This document shows positions 1 to 16,332 of a stretch of 64,000 nt of DNA, piece by piece. The position numbers were made by a program, and so were the translations under genes. The stretch is taken from assembly GCA_963921425.1 (NCBI GenBank), contig OY992838.1, positions 1,178,001-1,242,000 of the forward strand. Direction: 5' to 3'. The notes under the pieces were generated by a model. It ran no database searches and was not told the DNA's origin. It saw only the letters and a program-made list of their open reading frames with translations. The DNA comes from Dryas octopetala (lineage: Eukaryota > Streptophyta > Magnoliopsida > Rosales > Rosaceae). The first letter of the stretch is position 1, and every line of letters begins with the position of its first letter.

Positions 1-1809
1 CTCGTAGAATCAACTCCAAACTAACCTCCTCTCCAGGTTGACCAAGAGCTAAAACCTGCAATAATCTAAAAATGAGCACATAAATGCACAAAATCGTATT
101 GTTATTGAGTACATATTATAGTATTCTACTTCTATATTAAGGTATAAAATATTTGTTTGAGCAGGTTCCGAAAAGAGAAAGAGAGATGGAGAAGAAAGAT
201 GTGTGTCAAGAAAGGCAATCCACTGACCCAATACTTGCATGCTGATGCATAAACATCACAATTCTGTGAAATAATTACATTTAAACCTACTTTCTTTTAC
301 ACTTTGAAAACTCCATTTCTAAATATAGGTGGGGAAAAGAGGAAAGAGTAGTAGTCATTAATCAATGTCATGAATCTTGCTGTGAGGATCTATTTCATGA
401 CCACTCATGAAACTAGGTTCAAGAATGAAAATGAAGAATAAACAGGTTAAATACTAGATGAAGAAAAAGCACCATCACTTTTACGGTTTTTACCTTATCA
501 CTATCATCTCTCATCACATTTGTAGTCAAAGCCATCAACTTTTTCTTACTATGCTCTGGCGTTTCTAACAAGCTAATCTGCCACAAAAGCCAAGAAAAAT
601 TACATGTAACCTGCAAAATGACACTGAACATGCAACCTACATAATTCTATCTACTGAAATTTTCACTCCATTTAAGATGTATGATGTCTCACCCCTCCTT
701 GTCCACCCCTTGCAACAAGGACTTCATCACCTGGCTGTGCTAGATCGGCCAACAACTTCCCTCGTTTACGCTTCACTACCGTACCTAACATTAGCACAGA
801 TACAGGTATAAGGCAAATGGAAGTGGGCTGAAATTGAAAATATTTAACTTGAAATTCTTCCATGAAATTCCCAATTTACTACATGCACTGCAAGTTGTTA
901 TAGAAAACATAACAAGACAACACAACATACAAACCTACAGGCACGGGAATACGCAAAGTTGGGGCAGCAAGTCCATCATGCACTTGCGAGGTCAAGACAC
1001 CCATTGCATCCACATTCCCACCACGTTTTGCATTGTGCCTGCTTTTGGTGTGAAGTTCCAGCAGTGAATCTTTACCCTCATCTGCATACACCACAACATC
1101 ACCTCCATGACCACCCACTGGAAGAACAAGAGACCCACCAAAGTCCCTCTTAAACAAGCTTCTCCTCCTCATCTTCTCCTTTTCGTGTTTCCCTTGCGGC
1201 TTCCCAGTAGCTCTCTGGTTCGGCATGGTGAGGACTGCACCATGGCCTCCGTCTCCTGCACGAACTGTGATGATGACCTGGTCAAAGTACTTGTGGGGTT
1301 CCTTTATTAAGGTATTGGGTTTCAAAGCAGGAGGAGACTCTTTGTCTTTGCCTCTGGTAGTAAGTCGGCAGCTTATTGCGTAGTACCCAATTTTTTTCAA
1401 ATTGCACGACTCTCGGTCACACCTGTATGTATAACAAGCCATGGAGGTTACTGGGTCAGCATAAAAAAGTGTCTAATTGTTGCAGAGAATACCGCATTTC
1501 ATTGTTGAGGATTGGTGGAGAAGAATTTACTAGAAGTGATTCGAAATGTAAAGATGGGAAAAACTAATATTACTTCAGAGATTACCTTTCAGGGAAAATG
1601 GTGCCGTAAAGCGAGGATTTGTCCCGGAAGAGATACGAAGTTGATGGTGGTTGGGAGATGAGAGATAACATGTCTGAATAGTGAAGCAAACAGCGAGCTA
1701 CTGAGCGGGCGAGCGAGACAGACAGAAAATACTCAAACGACAGGCTAACAGTCTGCGGGGCTACTGACATTGCTAAGGCTCCCGCTATTCTCACCCCTTT
1801 TCTTCTCAC
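1..1809 (-). CDS. Obg-family organellar GTPase, 5' part (partial)
   Basis: Five exons on minus join in phase: 1586-1809, 935-1422, 693-784, 494-577 and 1-55, where the gene runs off the left edge. The visible protein is a targeting-like N-terminus followed by the glycine-rich Obg fold (FDQVIITVRAGDGGHGAV, GGHGGDVVVYADEGKDSLL, PVPVGTVVKRKRGKLLADL, GGQGG) and the start of the linker to the G domain (LGQPGEEVSLELILR). The G1-G5 GTPase motifs lie outside the window. Obg proteins are GTPases that work in late large-ribosomal-subunit assembly; plant forms act in mitochondria or plastids, and the motif spelling looks more like the OBGM/OBGC2 type than plastid OBGC1 (from memory). In-frame ATGs at 1809 and 1770 are both possible starts; the first residues are basic and Ser-rich, as in a transit peptide. 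The family is certain; the organelle is not. Confidence 0.88.
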
Positions 1810-2711
1810 CTCACACTCCTCATTTTATAGTAAAAATTACATTTTTATCTTAACAGATAAAGATCAAGAAGAAATGAAGAATATACAAATTATACAATAA
1901 ATCAATAATACAATTCAAAAATAGAAAATTTTAAGAAAACAATTTTTTTTTTTTTTTTGGTATTAGCCATTAGGGCGGGCCTAAGAAAATGATTTCAAGG
2001 TGCTGAACCATATTCAGAGGCGAAACGTAAAAGGGACTAAGAGGGGCCATGACCCTTGCAAACTTTTGAAAAAAAAAAATTGAGCAATAAAAGTTGTGGA
2101 TACCAATATGTTGAGCATATTGTTGTTTGTAATTACATTTTTTTGTCCCTTCTATAGTTCTATTCTATTATTTTTGTGAACATTACAATCAAATCAAATG
2201 TCAAATAACTCAAAACGCACAACATCATTTGAATATTATTGGTAAAGACAACAGTTAATCTGTAATTAGTTAAAGAAAACAGTTAATCTATAATTTAATT
2301 TGATTAATAATTCATACATATACTTACATAGAACATGGCCAACGGAAGGAAAAAAAAAATTACAACGCCTCTTGTCAAAATCTGACATTATAATTTAGAT
2401 AGATTACACAAGTTTACAAGTCAAAATAAGCACCATAACATATGCAAGCCTTGCAACGCATTACATCAACTAAAATACCGAACCTAAACAAAACCAATTG
2501 GCACAGAGCTTTTACCCTATCGGAGTTTTATAAATCCCCAGCCAATCAAGATGCTCACAGTATTGAAGACTATTTTCTACACAAGAAATATTCTATGCCG
2601 CCCACTCCACATGTGGCAACAAGATGAAAAGCAAACTTGCCATACTGTAAGATATGGAAACTCAACAACAGCAATTGCCCCCAGCCTGTAATACTTCAAG
2701 CGTTTCCTCAA
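1810..2711. other. Intergenic, AT-rich
   Basis: Upstream of the Obg gene and downstream of the GID8-like gene. The GID8-like 3' UTR probably covers the right part. I see homopolymer A/T runs and no coding exon, RNA gene or clear transposon end. Confidence 0.6.
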
Positions 2712-4957
2712 TTAGCTTCTAAGAAAATCCTTCAAAGAAAATGGTGGAGGTCCATTCTGCAAAATCACATAAAAAAAGGGTGAGGAATTAATGCCATCTT
2801 GCATTTCACTACTACTTCTCTTGTAACTAGGAAGTTGTTCATCCCAATTATCTCCAAGTTATTTAAATGGATAATATACATACAGACATATTTTATATGT
2901 GTATGTACACACACACAATACCACTAAGTGAAGTGTAATGGATGAGGCTCTAATAGGGTACAGGCCAATCCTAAATAATCTCTTTCTTTCTTATAACCCA
3001 AAAGGTTGCATGTTATCTTTCTGCTCAGCAGTCGGCCTTATAGTTGAGGAATCCCCTAACTAAACCAAGTACTACCGTTACTCAGGAAAGATATCAAAAT
3101 GCAATGATTCAATCTATACTTGTAGCATAAGCAATGTCATTCCAATCACCCCCCTTTCATATGACATACATTGTCAATTTACCTTCAGTTTTTCACTGTG
3201 GTACACAGGCTACAAAAGAGACCATGTCCCTTGTAACTTTGTGCCTATACTTCTGACAATGTAGGAGCCAATGAAACCATGTACATGGATAGGTTAGATT
3301 TCTGCAATTGCAACAAATAATATAGTAGATAAATTCCCTGTGAAGCCCACCTCAGAAGAACAAATCTTTCTTCCTAACATTGTTTTCAGACAGACCCATT
3401 ATTTTTCCAACTAAACACACATACAACAGAGAGTAAGATGACACACCAACTAAACACTTTTAGCCATAGACCAAATAATCCAGTGACAGTCATTTATAAA
3501 AAGGAAGAGCATGAAAGGCTAACCAAGGTCAGATGAGAAGTGAAAACGGGTTTCATTTTTCCCAACAATGCAGCCTCAAGAATTAAACATTAAGATAAAG
3601 ACCAACTAACTGCATTTTACCTTGACATTATCTTCACTTATGCATTGTCTAACTACTGTTGTCTGTTGTATTAGCCTTTCCATTGCTACATACTTGGGCA
3701 GGTTTGAGTGTGCTGACAATTACCATGATTCATGAAACACAATAAAAAATGAGTAAATTAATGATTGTTTCAAATGATCAATTTACAATCAATGAAACAA
3801 ATATACGATATTTGCAAGGGAACATAGGAACATAAATGGTACACAGAAGAATGAAGGAACTTGGGTAACAAACCAAGAATCGCTCGATTCAAACTATCTG
3901 CAACTTGCTGTCGATAGTCCAAGCTAAGCAAATGAAACATTGGGGACTTCTCCGGTTCTTCATAAGCAAGCAGAGCCATGAAGTCCTAAAGCAATACCAA
4001 ACTTGAGTTTAATACTATACATACACGCATACAAAATAGAGTCAGACTGTGCATATATATAAGAAATAGTTAAGAGTTTGAGGCATACTTCAAGCTTTTC
4101 AACATATATTTCCACCTTCCCAAAGGGGGTCAACTTGGTCTGGGCAAATTCCAAAGCTTCTGTGCTGCCAAAGAAACAAAGAATTAAAAAGCAAGAAATG
4201 CATCATACAAGCTTCTAGAGGAGTCATTGTAATTTTGCTCACCATTTCCTAGAGCAAACAAGTTCAACAAAGTGCAGACTCAGAAGGTCGAAATGCAAGT
4301 CTTTATTTTTCTCCAGTAAGTCATGTGCCAGCTCTTCTGTCAGTTCAATCGCCTTAAGAGCGTTCCCCTCCACTGCACAATTAAAAATTCCTGAGGACAA
4401 AACAAACACACAATGAGCACCATCTGAATCAACCACTCCGACATTATTTCCAAGCAAAATAATTTCATGACCAAAAAAAAAAATGACCCACTTTTTCTTT
4501 TCTCCATATCTTCGAGACAGTCAGCAGGCTGCTGCATCCCAGTAGAGGCAACAAATGACTCCACTGTATCTTTATAGCAGTTATGCACAAGGTATGAAAG
4601 AACAATACTGTGAATGTCATTGTCATTGATAGCCTGTCAAGTGTCCATAAAACATTAACAAAATAAACATAAAAATTATGCACAATGGAAAACTACATCA
4701 ATTCACCATCGATATATAGTTCGAGTTCAGTATCAGAAAAAATATTCTTCTTCATATATTCAAGTGCCCCAATGGGCATATGCAATTGGCCCCAATATGG
4801 TATCGATGAGTCAGTCAATGACCAAATCAATGTATTTGAACAGTAATTAGGTGTGATTATTGAGTCAATGACCCTAACTTAGAATAATTTGAAAAATAAA
4901 AACAAAAAGGAAATAGAAACTTACAACGTGATTGTAGTGACGAGGATCGACGTCCAT
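2712..4957 (-). CDS. GID8-like LisH/CTLH/CRA protein
   Basis: Seven exons on minus: 4925-4957, 4492-4633, 4243-4390, 4089-4164, 3874-3985, 3621-3712 and 2712-2756. All phases agree and give 215 residues, about the size of plant relatives such as At1g61150 (from memory). It opens with MDVDPRHYNHV. The LisH motif follows (NDNDIHSIVLSYLVHNCY, residues about 13-45), then CTLH (NALKAIELTEELAHDLLEKN to HFVELVCSRKCTEALEFAQ, about 65-125), then the CRA helices (EDFMALLAYEEPEKSP, YRQQVADSLNRAIL). It ends FSLKDFLRS. The family belongs to the GID/CTLH ubiquitin-ligase complex, where GID8 is a scaffold. First and last exons are very short (33 and 45 nt) and easily missed by gene finders. Confidence 0.92.
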
Positions 4958-5700
4958 GATTCACCGGGTTTTGAAAACCTTTGGTACAGACTAGTATGAG
5001 GTTGAGGGAAGGGAGGGGTTTATAGTTGGTGGCTTTCGGGTCAAAGAGAGGGGTTTCGGGTCGGACCCAATGAAGGCTTATGTATCGGCAGGCATTCAGA
5101 ATGAGACACACACAGAGACAGAGTGATCTGATCTCTATCTATCTGTATTATTTAGCTCTAACCGCTACTGCTGTCTCTAGGTTCTTGCACGGCGTGTCCT
5201 TAAATAAGGGTCCGGCCTAAAGTTCAAGGCAGTGCCCTCCTTAAGTTTATAATCAATTCTAAATAACATATTAATTTTAATCTTATTTTATGACATTAAT
5301 TTTAATCTTAATGCTGTAATGGTCAATGTCAAATGAATAAAATCTGACTTTTAATATTTTTATGTTATTTTGCTTCTCTTTTTTCAATATTGAAATATGG
5401 TGGATGCATAATTAAAATTTGAAATATCTCCAACATTATAAAGATAAATATCATTAGATCACTGACTATTTAGTATGTTATTTTACTCGTTAAAATTACA
5501 ATAAACTCGAGTAACGAGGTATGATATTAGGATTGGACTATGAGCATCTTTTTTAAAGGATTCAAACTTTGATTTTTTTTTTTTTCAATAAAGTGAAAGG
5601 AATACAAGTTCAAAATAACTAATTAGTGACTAAATTTTGTTTATTAATTGAATATAATCAACATTATTCTTTCAGGAGGAAAGAAAAAGAAAGAGAGAGA

Positions 5701-5732
5701 GAGGGAGGGAGGGAGGGAGGGAGGGAGGGAGG
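5701..5732. repeat. (GGGA)n microsatellite
   Basis: About eight GGGA units preceded by a GA-rich run from 5681; a purine-only tract. Confidence 0.9.
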
Positions 5733-5983
5733 AGAAGGCGGTTGTCAACGATAGGAGAGGCTGCCGACGACAAGGGTGACGTAGTTGATTAAGTCGAGTT
5801 GGGATGGGGTGAGTTTTTTATTTTTAATCATTCAATTTTTTTATTTAGTTAGGAATTTTGAAATAGAGGGTCAAGAAAACAATTATGAGGTTTAAATTTA
5901 CTTCTCCAAATATTCCAACAACCCGAGATAGTGTCATCTAGATTCAACACAAATGGTAAAAAAATTTCTAAGAATAAAAAAAT

Positions 5984-6399
5984 GGGTTTTTTTTTTTTTT
6001 TATATTTAGTACCTAAATTTTGACTATTGTCTTAATGTGGTACCTAAATTTTTATTTGTCTCAATTGAGTACCTAAACTTTTATTTTGTGTCTAATAGAT
6101 ACCCATGTGAATTTATGTTAAAATTGTTAACATAAGTTAGAGACAATATGGTCACTTCAAAAAAATTATATTTTAATTATAATTTTTTGTTTTTTTTGTT
6201 TGTTGTGTTTTTTTTATAATGTTAAACATATAAAGAAAATAATTAAAATATAATTTTTTTAGTGACTATATTGCTCTTATCTTTTGTTGACAATTTTAAC
6301 AAAAATTCATTTTGGTACCTATTAGACACAAAATAAAAGTTTAAGCACTCAATTGGGACAAATAAAAATTTAAGTACTAATTATGAAAAAAAAAAACCC
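5984..6399. mobile_element. Mutator-like MITE (palindromic, 416 bp)
   Basis: The left end GGGTTT...TTTAGTACCTAAATTT is mirrored by the right end, and the two halves pair along almost their whole length with scattered mismatches. The element is flanked by an exact 9-bp duplication TAAAAAAAT (5975-5983 and 6400-6408), the target-site length of Mutator-type elements. No coding capacity. The repeat is A/T-rich, so the duplication carries less information than a mixed 9-mer, but the long inverted repeat is clear. Confidence 0.8.
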
Positions 6400-6819
6400 T
6401 AAAAAAATTAAGAAGTTGAATTTATGTCCAATGAAATAAAAGATGCTTTATTCGAAAGATAGTATTTACATATAAGTATCATTTTTTTCCTTATTGAGAA
6501 ATATAAATATCCCTATTGACTTCTTATAAGTTATAGCTTTGCTTGAAGATAGATTAGCATCATCTCATAAATTCATAATAATCCAACAAATCACCATCAA
6601 GAGTTCCAATTTCTAAATTGGGAAAGTAAAAAAGAAACACAACCTCACTTGTTACCAAACAATGTCCAGTTTTAACTGGTCAGAGTCTTAGACCCTTGAA
6701 GAAATTTGGTCCAATCAGACAGGTCCATACAAATACAAGAAACATGGTTCTCCATATTTCCAGGCACCCAATACAAAGCAACAACCCCTCAAAAACCCAA
6801 ACCAGCAGCCTCCCTCGAA

Positions 6820-9582
<2,763 letters not shown>

Positions 9583-9966
9583 AGTTCTTCTACTGGTGTA
9601 AGTATGGTGATCAGTCATTTCTTGCCAGAGGATAAGATTCTGCGCATAACTTGAAAACAAACGAGTCCTGTTGTACACATCAAAATCGATTGAATTTATA
9701 TTATCATTGATGATCATGTAACGTTATATTGAATATCTTCTCAATACATGAATAAAATCAAGAGCACCTCTCACCAAGCAGAGGGTTGGAGTCATGAGTC
9801 TTCCCTTCATGCCATTGCTTACGATAACTTGCTATGCAAGACTACAACGGTTGCAGTCTTGCAGATTAACGCACACACATGAAATCCAATATAAAGTTTA
9901 AAAAGTACATGCAAATTGATTCCAGTTTCTATGCAAACATGACTACATGAGTGTTCATATCAACTG

Positions 9967-10099
9967 GGCCAATGCCTCTAGGTCCTCTTCACCGTGGCCA
10001 GACGGATGGTCCTCTAGCCACTTCACCTCCTCCACCAGGTAGGGTGTGACGCGGACAAGGTTGGTCACTCAGATATGCTCTTGGCCTTTGCAGATCAGG
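9967..10099 (-). pseudogene. LON-domain gene fragment (133 bp)
   Basis: It aligns without gaps to 14191-14323 inside the intact LON gene, both spans being 133 bp. Shared runs include CACTTCACCTCC and TGGCCTTTGCAGAT. Most differences are C-to-T or G-to-A, as expected for decay of methylated CpG in sequence no longer selected. It has no start, no stop and no full domain. It is the truncated end of the first duplicated block. Confidence 0.88.
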
Positions 10100-10290
10100 T
10101 CAATTTCTAAATTGTGAAAAAAAGACTAAAAACAACCTCACTTCTTGGTTCTTACCATGCAATGTCCAATTTTAACTGGTCAGAGTTTCAGACCCTTGAA
10201 CAAATTTGGTCCAAATCCAATATACAAATACAAGTATTTGTCTCCATATTTGTAGGCACCCAGTACAACCAACAACCCCTCAAAAACCCG

Positions 10291-10616
10291 AATCTCATAA
10301 GCTAAAGTTACACTGTGCAGGTCAATCATCAGATCAGGCAAGTGAGGAGCATGAAGAACCAGAACATCGAAAAGCAGCCAATAAAGGCTTAAATGAACAC
10401 GTGGCAAGAAAGGACACGTGTCATGATTCTACTGTTAGAGTGAGTTAGTTTTGGTTAGACTGTTAATACCCAGTTAATATTTATTATTTATATCTGGTTA
10501 GACTGGTTGTAAGTTGTAACCATTATTCAGAAATTAACGAAATCATTTTTCTTCCAAACACTCATTTTCCCGCTCTCACTTTCTTTCTCATTTCTCTGTG
10601 AAATCTCAAATCTCTA
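10291..10616 (+). mobile_element. Retroelement-like fossil, possibly Ty1/copia LTR fragment
   Basis: About 325 bp present only in protease copy 2, lying between sequences that are adjacent in copy 1 (AAAAACCCGAA and ACCAGCAG). From about 10432 it starts TGTTAGAGTGAGTTAG and has the composition of a plant copia LTR; the part before it could be the tail of the internal region. I find no clear target-site duplication. Fragmentary and broken; family assignment is an inference from appearance only. Confidence 0.4.
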
Positions 10617-10627
10617 TACCAGCAGAC

Positions 10628-13374
<2,747 letters not shown>

Positions 13375-13911
13375 ATGAAGTTCTTCCACTGGTAGCTATG
13401 GTGAGTCTGAGATGTATTTTTGTCAGAGGATAAGATTGAATATACTGTGTATAAACTAGAAACAAAAGTCCTGCTGCAGTTGCTCGCATCAAAATCGATT
13501 CATACTAATTTTTTCAACGATCAAGTCATGTAATATATCTTCTCAACCAATATATGAACAAAAATCAAGAGCACCTACGGTTAGTAGGAGATGAACACAC
13601 ACACATTAAATCCAATATAAGGTTTAAAAAGTATGTGCAAATTGAATCCAGTTTGTATGCAAACATGAGTGTTCATATCAACTGGCCAGGCCAACATCTA
13701 ATTAATTAGGAATATATCTAATCTCTAGAAATTAAAAAAGAGCAAAATTCAAAATTTTACAGGGGTTGCTAGCTTTACTTCTTTTTATGTAGAATGATCA
13801 TTTGATTGTAGTGTAAATTGGGCAATTTGGTAAATTATTGATACCTCCTCCCTCAAGAGTCCAAGAGGCTCTGCTCTCCCCGCACCGCAATCACTCACAA
13901 TTCAGTGAATT
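13375..13911. other. Convergent spacer between protease copy 2 and LON gene
   Basis: It contains the 3' ends of two convergent genes. The left 310 bp resembles the 3' flank of protease copy 1. No other feature seen. Confidence 0.6.
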
Positions 13912-14760
13912 TCATGAAGACGGAAAGACGTCTTTGACCGCCGACGCGGCCGTCAAGTAATTGAGCGTGTTCCTCAACGTCTCCTTCTCTCTCTTCAACC
14001 TCGCCGCCGTGTCCTCCAATTCCAGCAGAGCCTGCTGCTCACGTGGCGCTCCTTCAAAAGTGCTCCCGACGAAGAACGAAAACGGCGTCGGAAATAGGTT
14101 CCTCCGCAGGTCCTGCACCTCCTTCTCCGGCTTCCCGCCGAGCCGGTTCGATAACCGAATCACGTCCTTCATGTACGACTCGACCTCGTTGGCCAATGCC
14201 TCCAGGTCCTCCTCGCCGTCGCCGGACGGCCGGTCCTCCAGCCACTTCACCTCCGCCACCAGGTAGGGTTTGGTGCGGACGAGGTCGGTCACTCGGAACC
14301 GCTCCTGGCCTTTGCAGATGAGGAAGAATCGGTCGTCGACGAGACGCTCGTGCTTGACGACCTCGCCGACGCAGCCGACGTCCGCCGTGCCGGAAACGGC
14401 GTCGCTGTAGATGACTCCGAAGCGGAGATCGGTCTGGAGGAGAGAGTGCATCATCATGCGGTAGCGGAACTCGAAGATCTGCAAAGGCAAGATTGCTCCG
14501 GGGAAGAGGACCAGAGGTAAGGGGAAAAGCGGGAGCTCGACGACGTCGTCTGATTTCGGCTGGTTGGTGTGGTGCCTCTCGGAGAAGGAGGAGGCGGAGC
14601 ATCTGAGAGAGCCCGGTCTTTGGCGGCGGCGGTGATGGCGGAGCCGCGGAGAGAGGAAATTAGGGTTTGGGTTTAAGATGGGATTGGGATTGGGATTGAA
14701 GGTGGGTTTATGGGCTAGAGAGGAAGACGATGTGGAGGGAATGAGCTGGGGAAGAGCCAT
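13912..14760 (-). CDS. LON substrate-binding domain protein, plastid-type
   Basis: An intronless gene of 282 residues. The N-terminus is rich in Ser, Asn and Pro then basic (RLRHHRRRQRPGSLRCSA), typical of a plastid transit peptide. Residues about 75-280 form a LON N-terminal (PUA-like) domain: VELPLFPLPLVLFPGAILPL, FEFRYRMMMHSLLQTD, FGVIYSD, VGCVGEVVKHERL, GQERFRV. The ATPase and protease domains of full Lon are absent, so this is a stand-alone LON domain protein like At1g19740 (from memory); substrate recognition is likely, proteolysis is not. It converges on protease copy 2. A piece of this gene (14191-14323) is also present as a fragment at 9967. Confidence 0.93.
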   Translation of the reverse strand: MALPQLIPSTSSSSLAHKPTFNPNPNPILNPNPNFLSPRLRHHRRRQRPGSLRCSASSFSERHHTNQPKSDDVVELPLFPLPLVLFPGAILPLQIFEFRYRMMMHSLLQTDLRFGVIYSDAVSGTADVGCVGEVVKHERLVDDRFFLICKGQERFRVTDLVRTKPYLVAEVKWLEDRPSGDGEEDLEALANEVESYMKDVIRLSNRLGGKPEKEVQDLRRNLFPTPFSFFVGSTFEGAPREQQALLELEDTAARLKREKETLRNTLNYLTAASAVKDVFPSS

Positions 14761-15405
14761 TTTCGGAGGTGTTTGGAAGCAGAGAGAGCAAGTAGCTAGC
14801 TAGACTACAGTGCCATTACTAATGAGTGTGTTTGTGTTGAGCGAGTCTGAGTGACAGTGTGAGTGAGTGTGTTGTGTGTGCGCTCCCTCTCTAGTCTTCT
14901 AAACGTTTTATCTGATTTTTGGTCGCTCAAAAATATGGAAAATCTGGTGGTTTGTAGGAGGCGAGGGAGATGTGGATAATATGGAGAGAGAATGAAGGCA
15001 GTCTCTTAATCAGCTGGGTTTGGGTTTTACTTGTCTTACAAATGGGAATGTTTGGATGATGTGGTTTTAGATTTCCCACGTGGGAGTTGGCTTGGCCCTG
15101 CCCTGGTGGTGTTTATTGTTTGGGGTATCATTTCCATCCAAACGCAAAAAATCTTCACCCCCAATTTGATTTGTCCTCAGGTGCATCCGAAAATTTCGAT
15201 ATCGTTATCTTCCAACTCTCGTTTTTAATCTTTTTTACATATATGTTGATACACAAATTTGGATAGGTGGGAGATTTAACAAACACACAATGAACACGTG
15301 ATGTATAGTAGTTCACAACATGAAAACTCTAGAGAAAATAAGAAATAGGTCTAAAAATAAGAGAGAGAGGAGATGAAGAGAGATATGAGAGCCTCATTTC
15401 TATGT

Positions 15406-16177
15406 GGGGGGGCTGTTCAGACCACCCAAACCTGCTAAATTGACCACCCCATTCAAATTTTATCCCTTTTTGCCCATTTTGCCCCTGCATAAAAAAAAAC
15501 CCACCCCTCCAATTTCGGCCGGCCACCTCTCCCCGCCGCCGGCGCAACCCACCCCACCCCCTCCCCATGGCCGGCGCGACCCCCCCTCCCCTGGCCCGAT
15601 CTCCTCTCTCTCTTCCCTCTCTCTGCCATCTTCTCTCTCTCCCCTCTGTCTGCCTCCCTCCCTCACTGGACCACCATGGGTGGCCGGCGCAACCCCACAG
15701 ACCTCTAGATCGGGGGTGGGGGATGGGTGCGACGGGGGCTGGGGCTGGGGGGTGCGACGGGGGCTGGGCTTGGGGTGAGGGGGTGCGGGCGGGCTGGGGA
15801 GGGGTGCGACGGGGGCTGGGCTTGGGGTGAGGGGGTGCGGGCGGGCTGGGGATGGGTGCGACGGCGGCGGGGCTTGGGGTGAGGGGGTGCGGGCGGGCTG
15901 GGTAGGGGTGGGCTGGCTGGGGGCGGGCTGGGGAGGGGAGAGGATGGGTGGGGGAGTGGTGGCTGGGTGGGGGAGGAGGAGAGGAGGGGAGATGCGGTGG
16001 GGAGGGGTGGGGGTCGCGCCGGCGGTGGAGAGGGGGTGGGGTTGCGCCGGCGGCGGAGAGGGGTGGTTGGCCAAAATCTGGAAAATGGGCATGCAGGGGC
16101 AAAATGGGCAAAAATGGGCAAAATTTTAGGGGGGTGGTCAACTCAGCACAATAGGGTGGTCTGAATAGCCCCCCCCC
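15406..16177. mobile_element. GC-rich foldback element, Mutator-like (772 bp)
   Basis: The ends are GGGGGGGCTGTTCAGACC on the left and the inverse, ending GGTCTGAATAGCCCCC, on the right. Inverted similarity continues inward for well over 100 bp (TTGCCCATTTTGCCCCTGCAT; CGCCGCCGGCGCAACC). An exact 9-bp duplication TTTCTATGT flanks it (15397-15405, 16178-16186). The centre contains imperfect tandem copies of a G-rich unit (GGGGCTGGGCTTGGGGTGAG). Long reading frames on both strands are products of this skewed composition, not genes. Non-autonomous. Confidence 0.85.
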
Positions 16178-16277
16178 TTTCTATGTGGGTAAAGGTCATT
16201 ATTTATAGAGGATAGTGAACCATTCTCTTACAATTGCTGAGTGTGAGATTTTTACATAAGTAAGGCCCAACTAAGAC

Positions 16278-16332
16278 TCAATACAACATAGAAGCCCAAT
16301 ACAACATAAAAGCTCAATACAACATAGAGGCC
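16278..16332. repeat. Short tandem repeat, about 19 bp unit
   Basis: Three imperfect copies of CTCAATACAACATAGAGGCC with small differences. Confidence 0.8.

Larger units (their letters stand above)
4958..6819. other. Intergenic between GID8-like gene and protease copy 1
   Basis: It holds the GID8-like promoter and 5' UTR (about 4958-5200), a GGGA microsatellite, a Mutator-type MITE (5984-6399) and, from 6607, the left end of the tandem-duplicated block carrying the promoter of protease copy 1. No gene seen. Confidence 0.6.
9583..10627. other. Spacer between the two proteases
   Basis: From left to right: 3' flank of protease copy 1 (similar to 13375-13685), a fragment of the LON gene (9967-10099), the duplication join at 10100, a promoter segment shared with copy 1 (to about 10290), and a copy-2-only insert of about 325 bp running up to the start codon. 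Confidence 0.8.

Noticed and set aside
6706-6819. N-terminal extension of protease copy 1 from an earlier in-frame ATG
   Set aside because: It would bury the signal peptide, and the sequence is promoter-like in both copies.
10206-10448. 80-residue frame upstream of protease copy 2
   Set aside because: It spans the shared promoter segment and the retroelement-like insert; the frame is not kept in copy 1.
15329-16164. Overlapping 100-270 residue Pro-rich or Gly-rich reading frames on both strands
   Set aside because: They lie inside the GC-rich foldback element; composition alone keeps the frames open, and no domain is visible.
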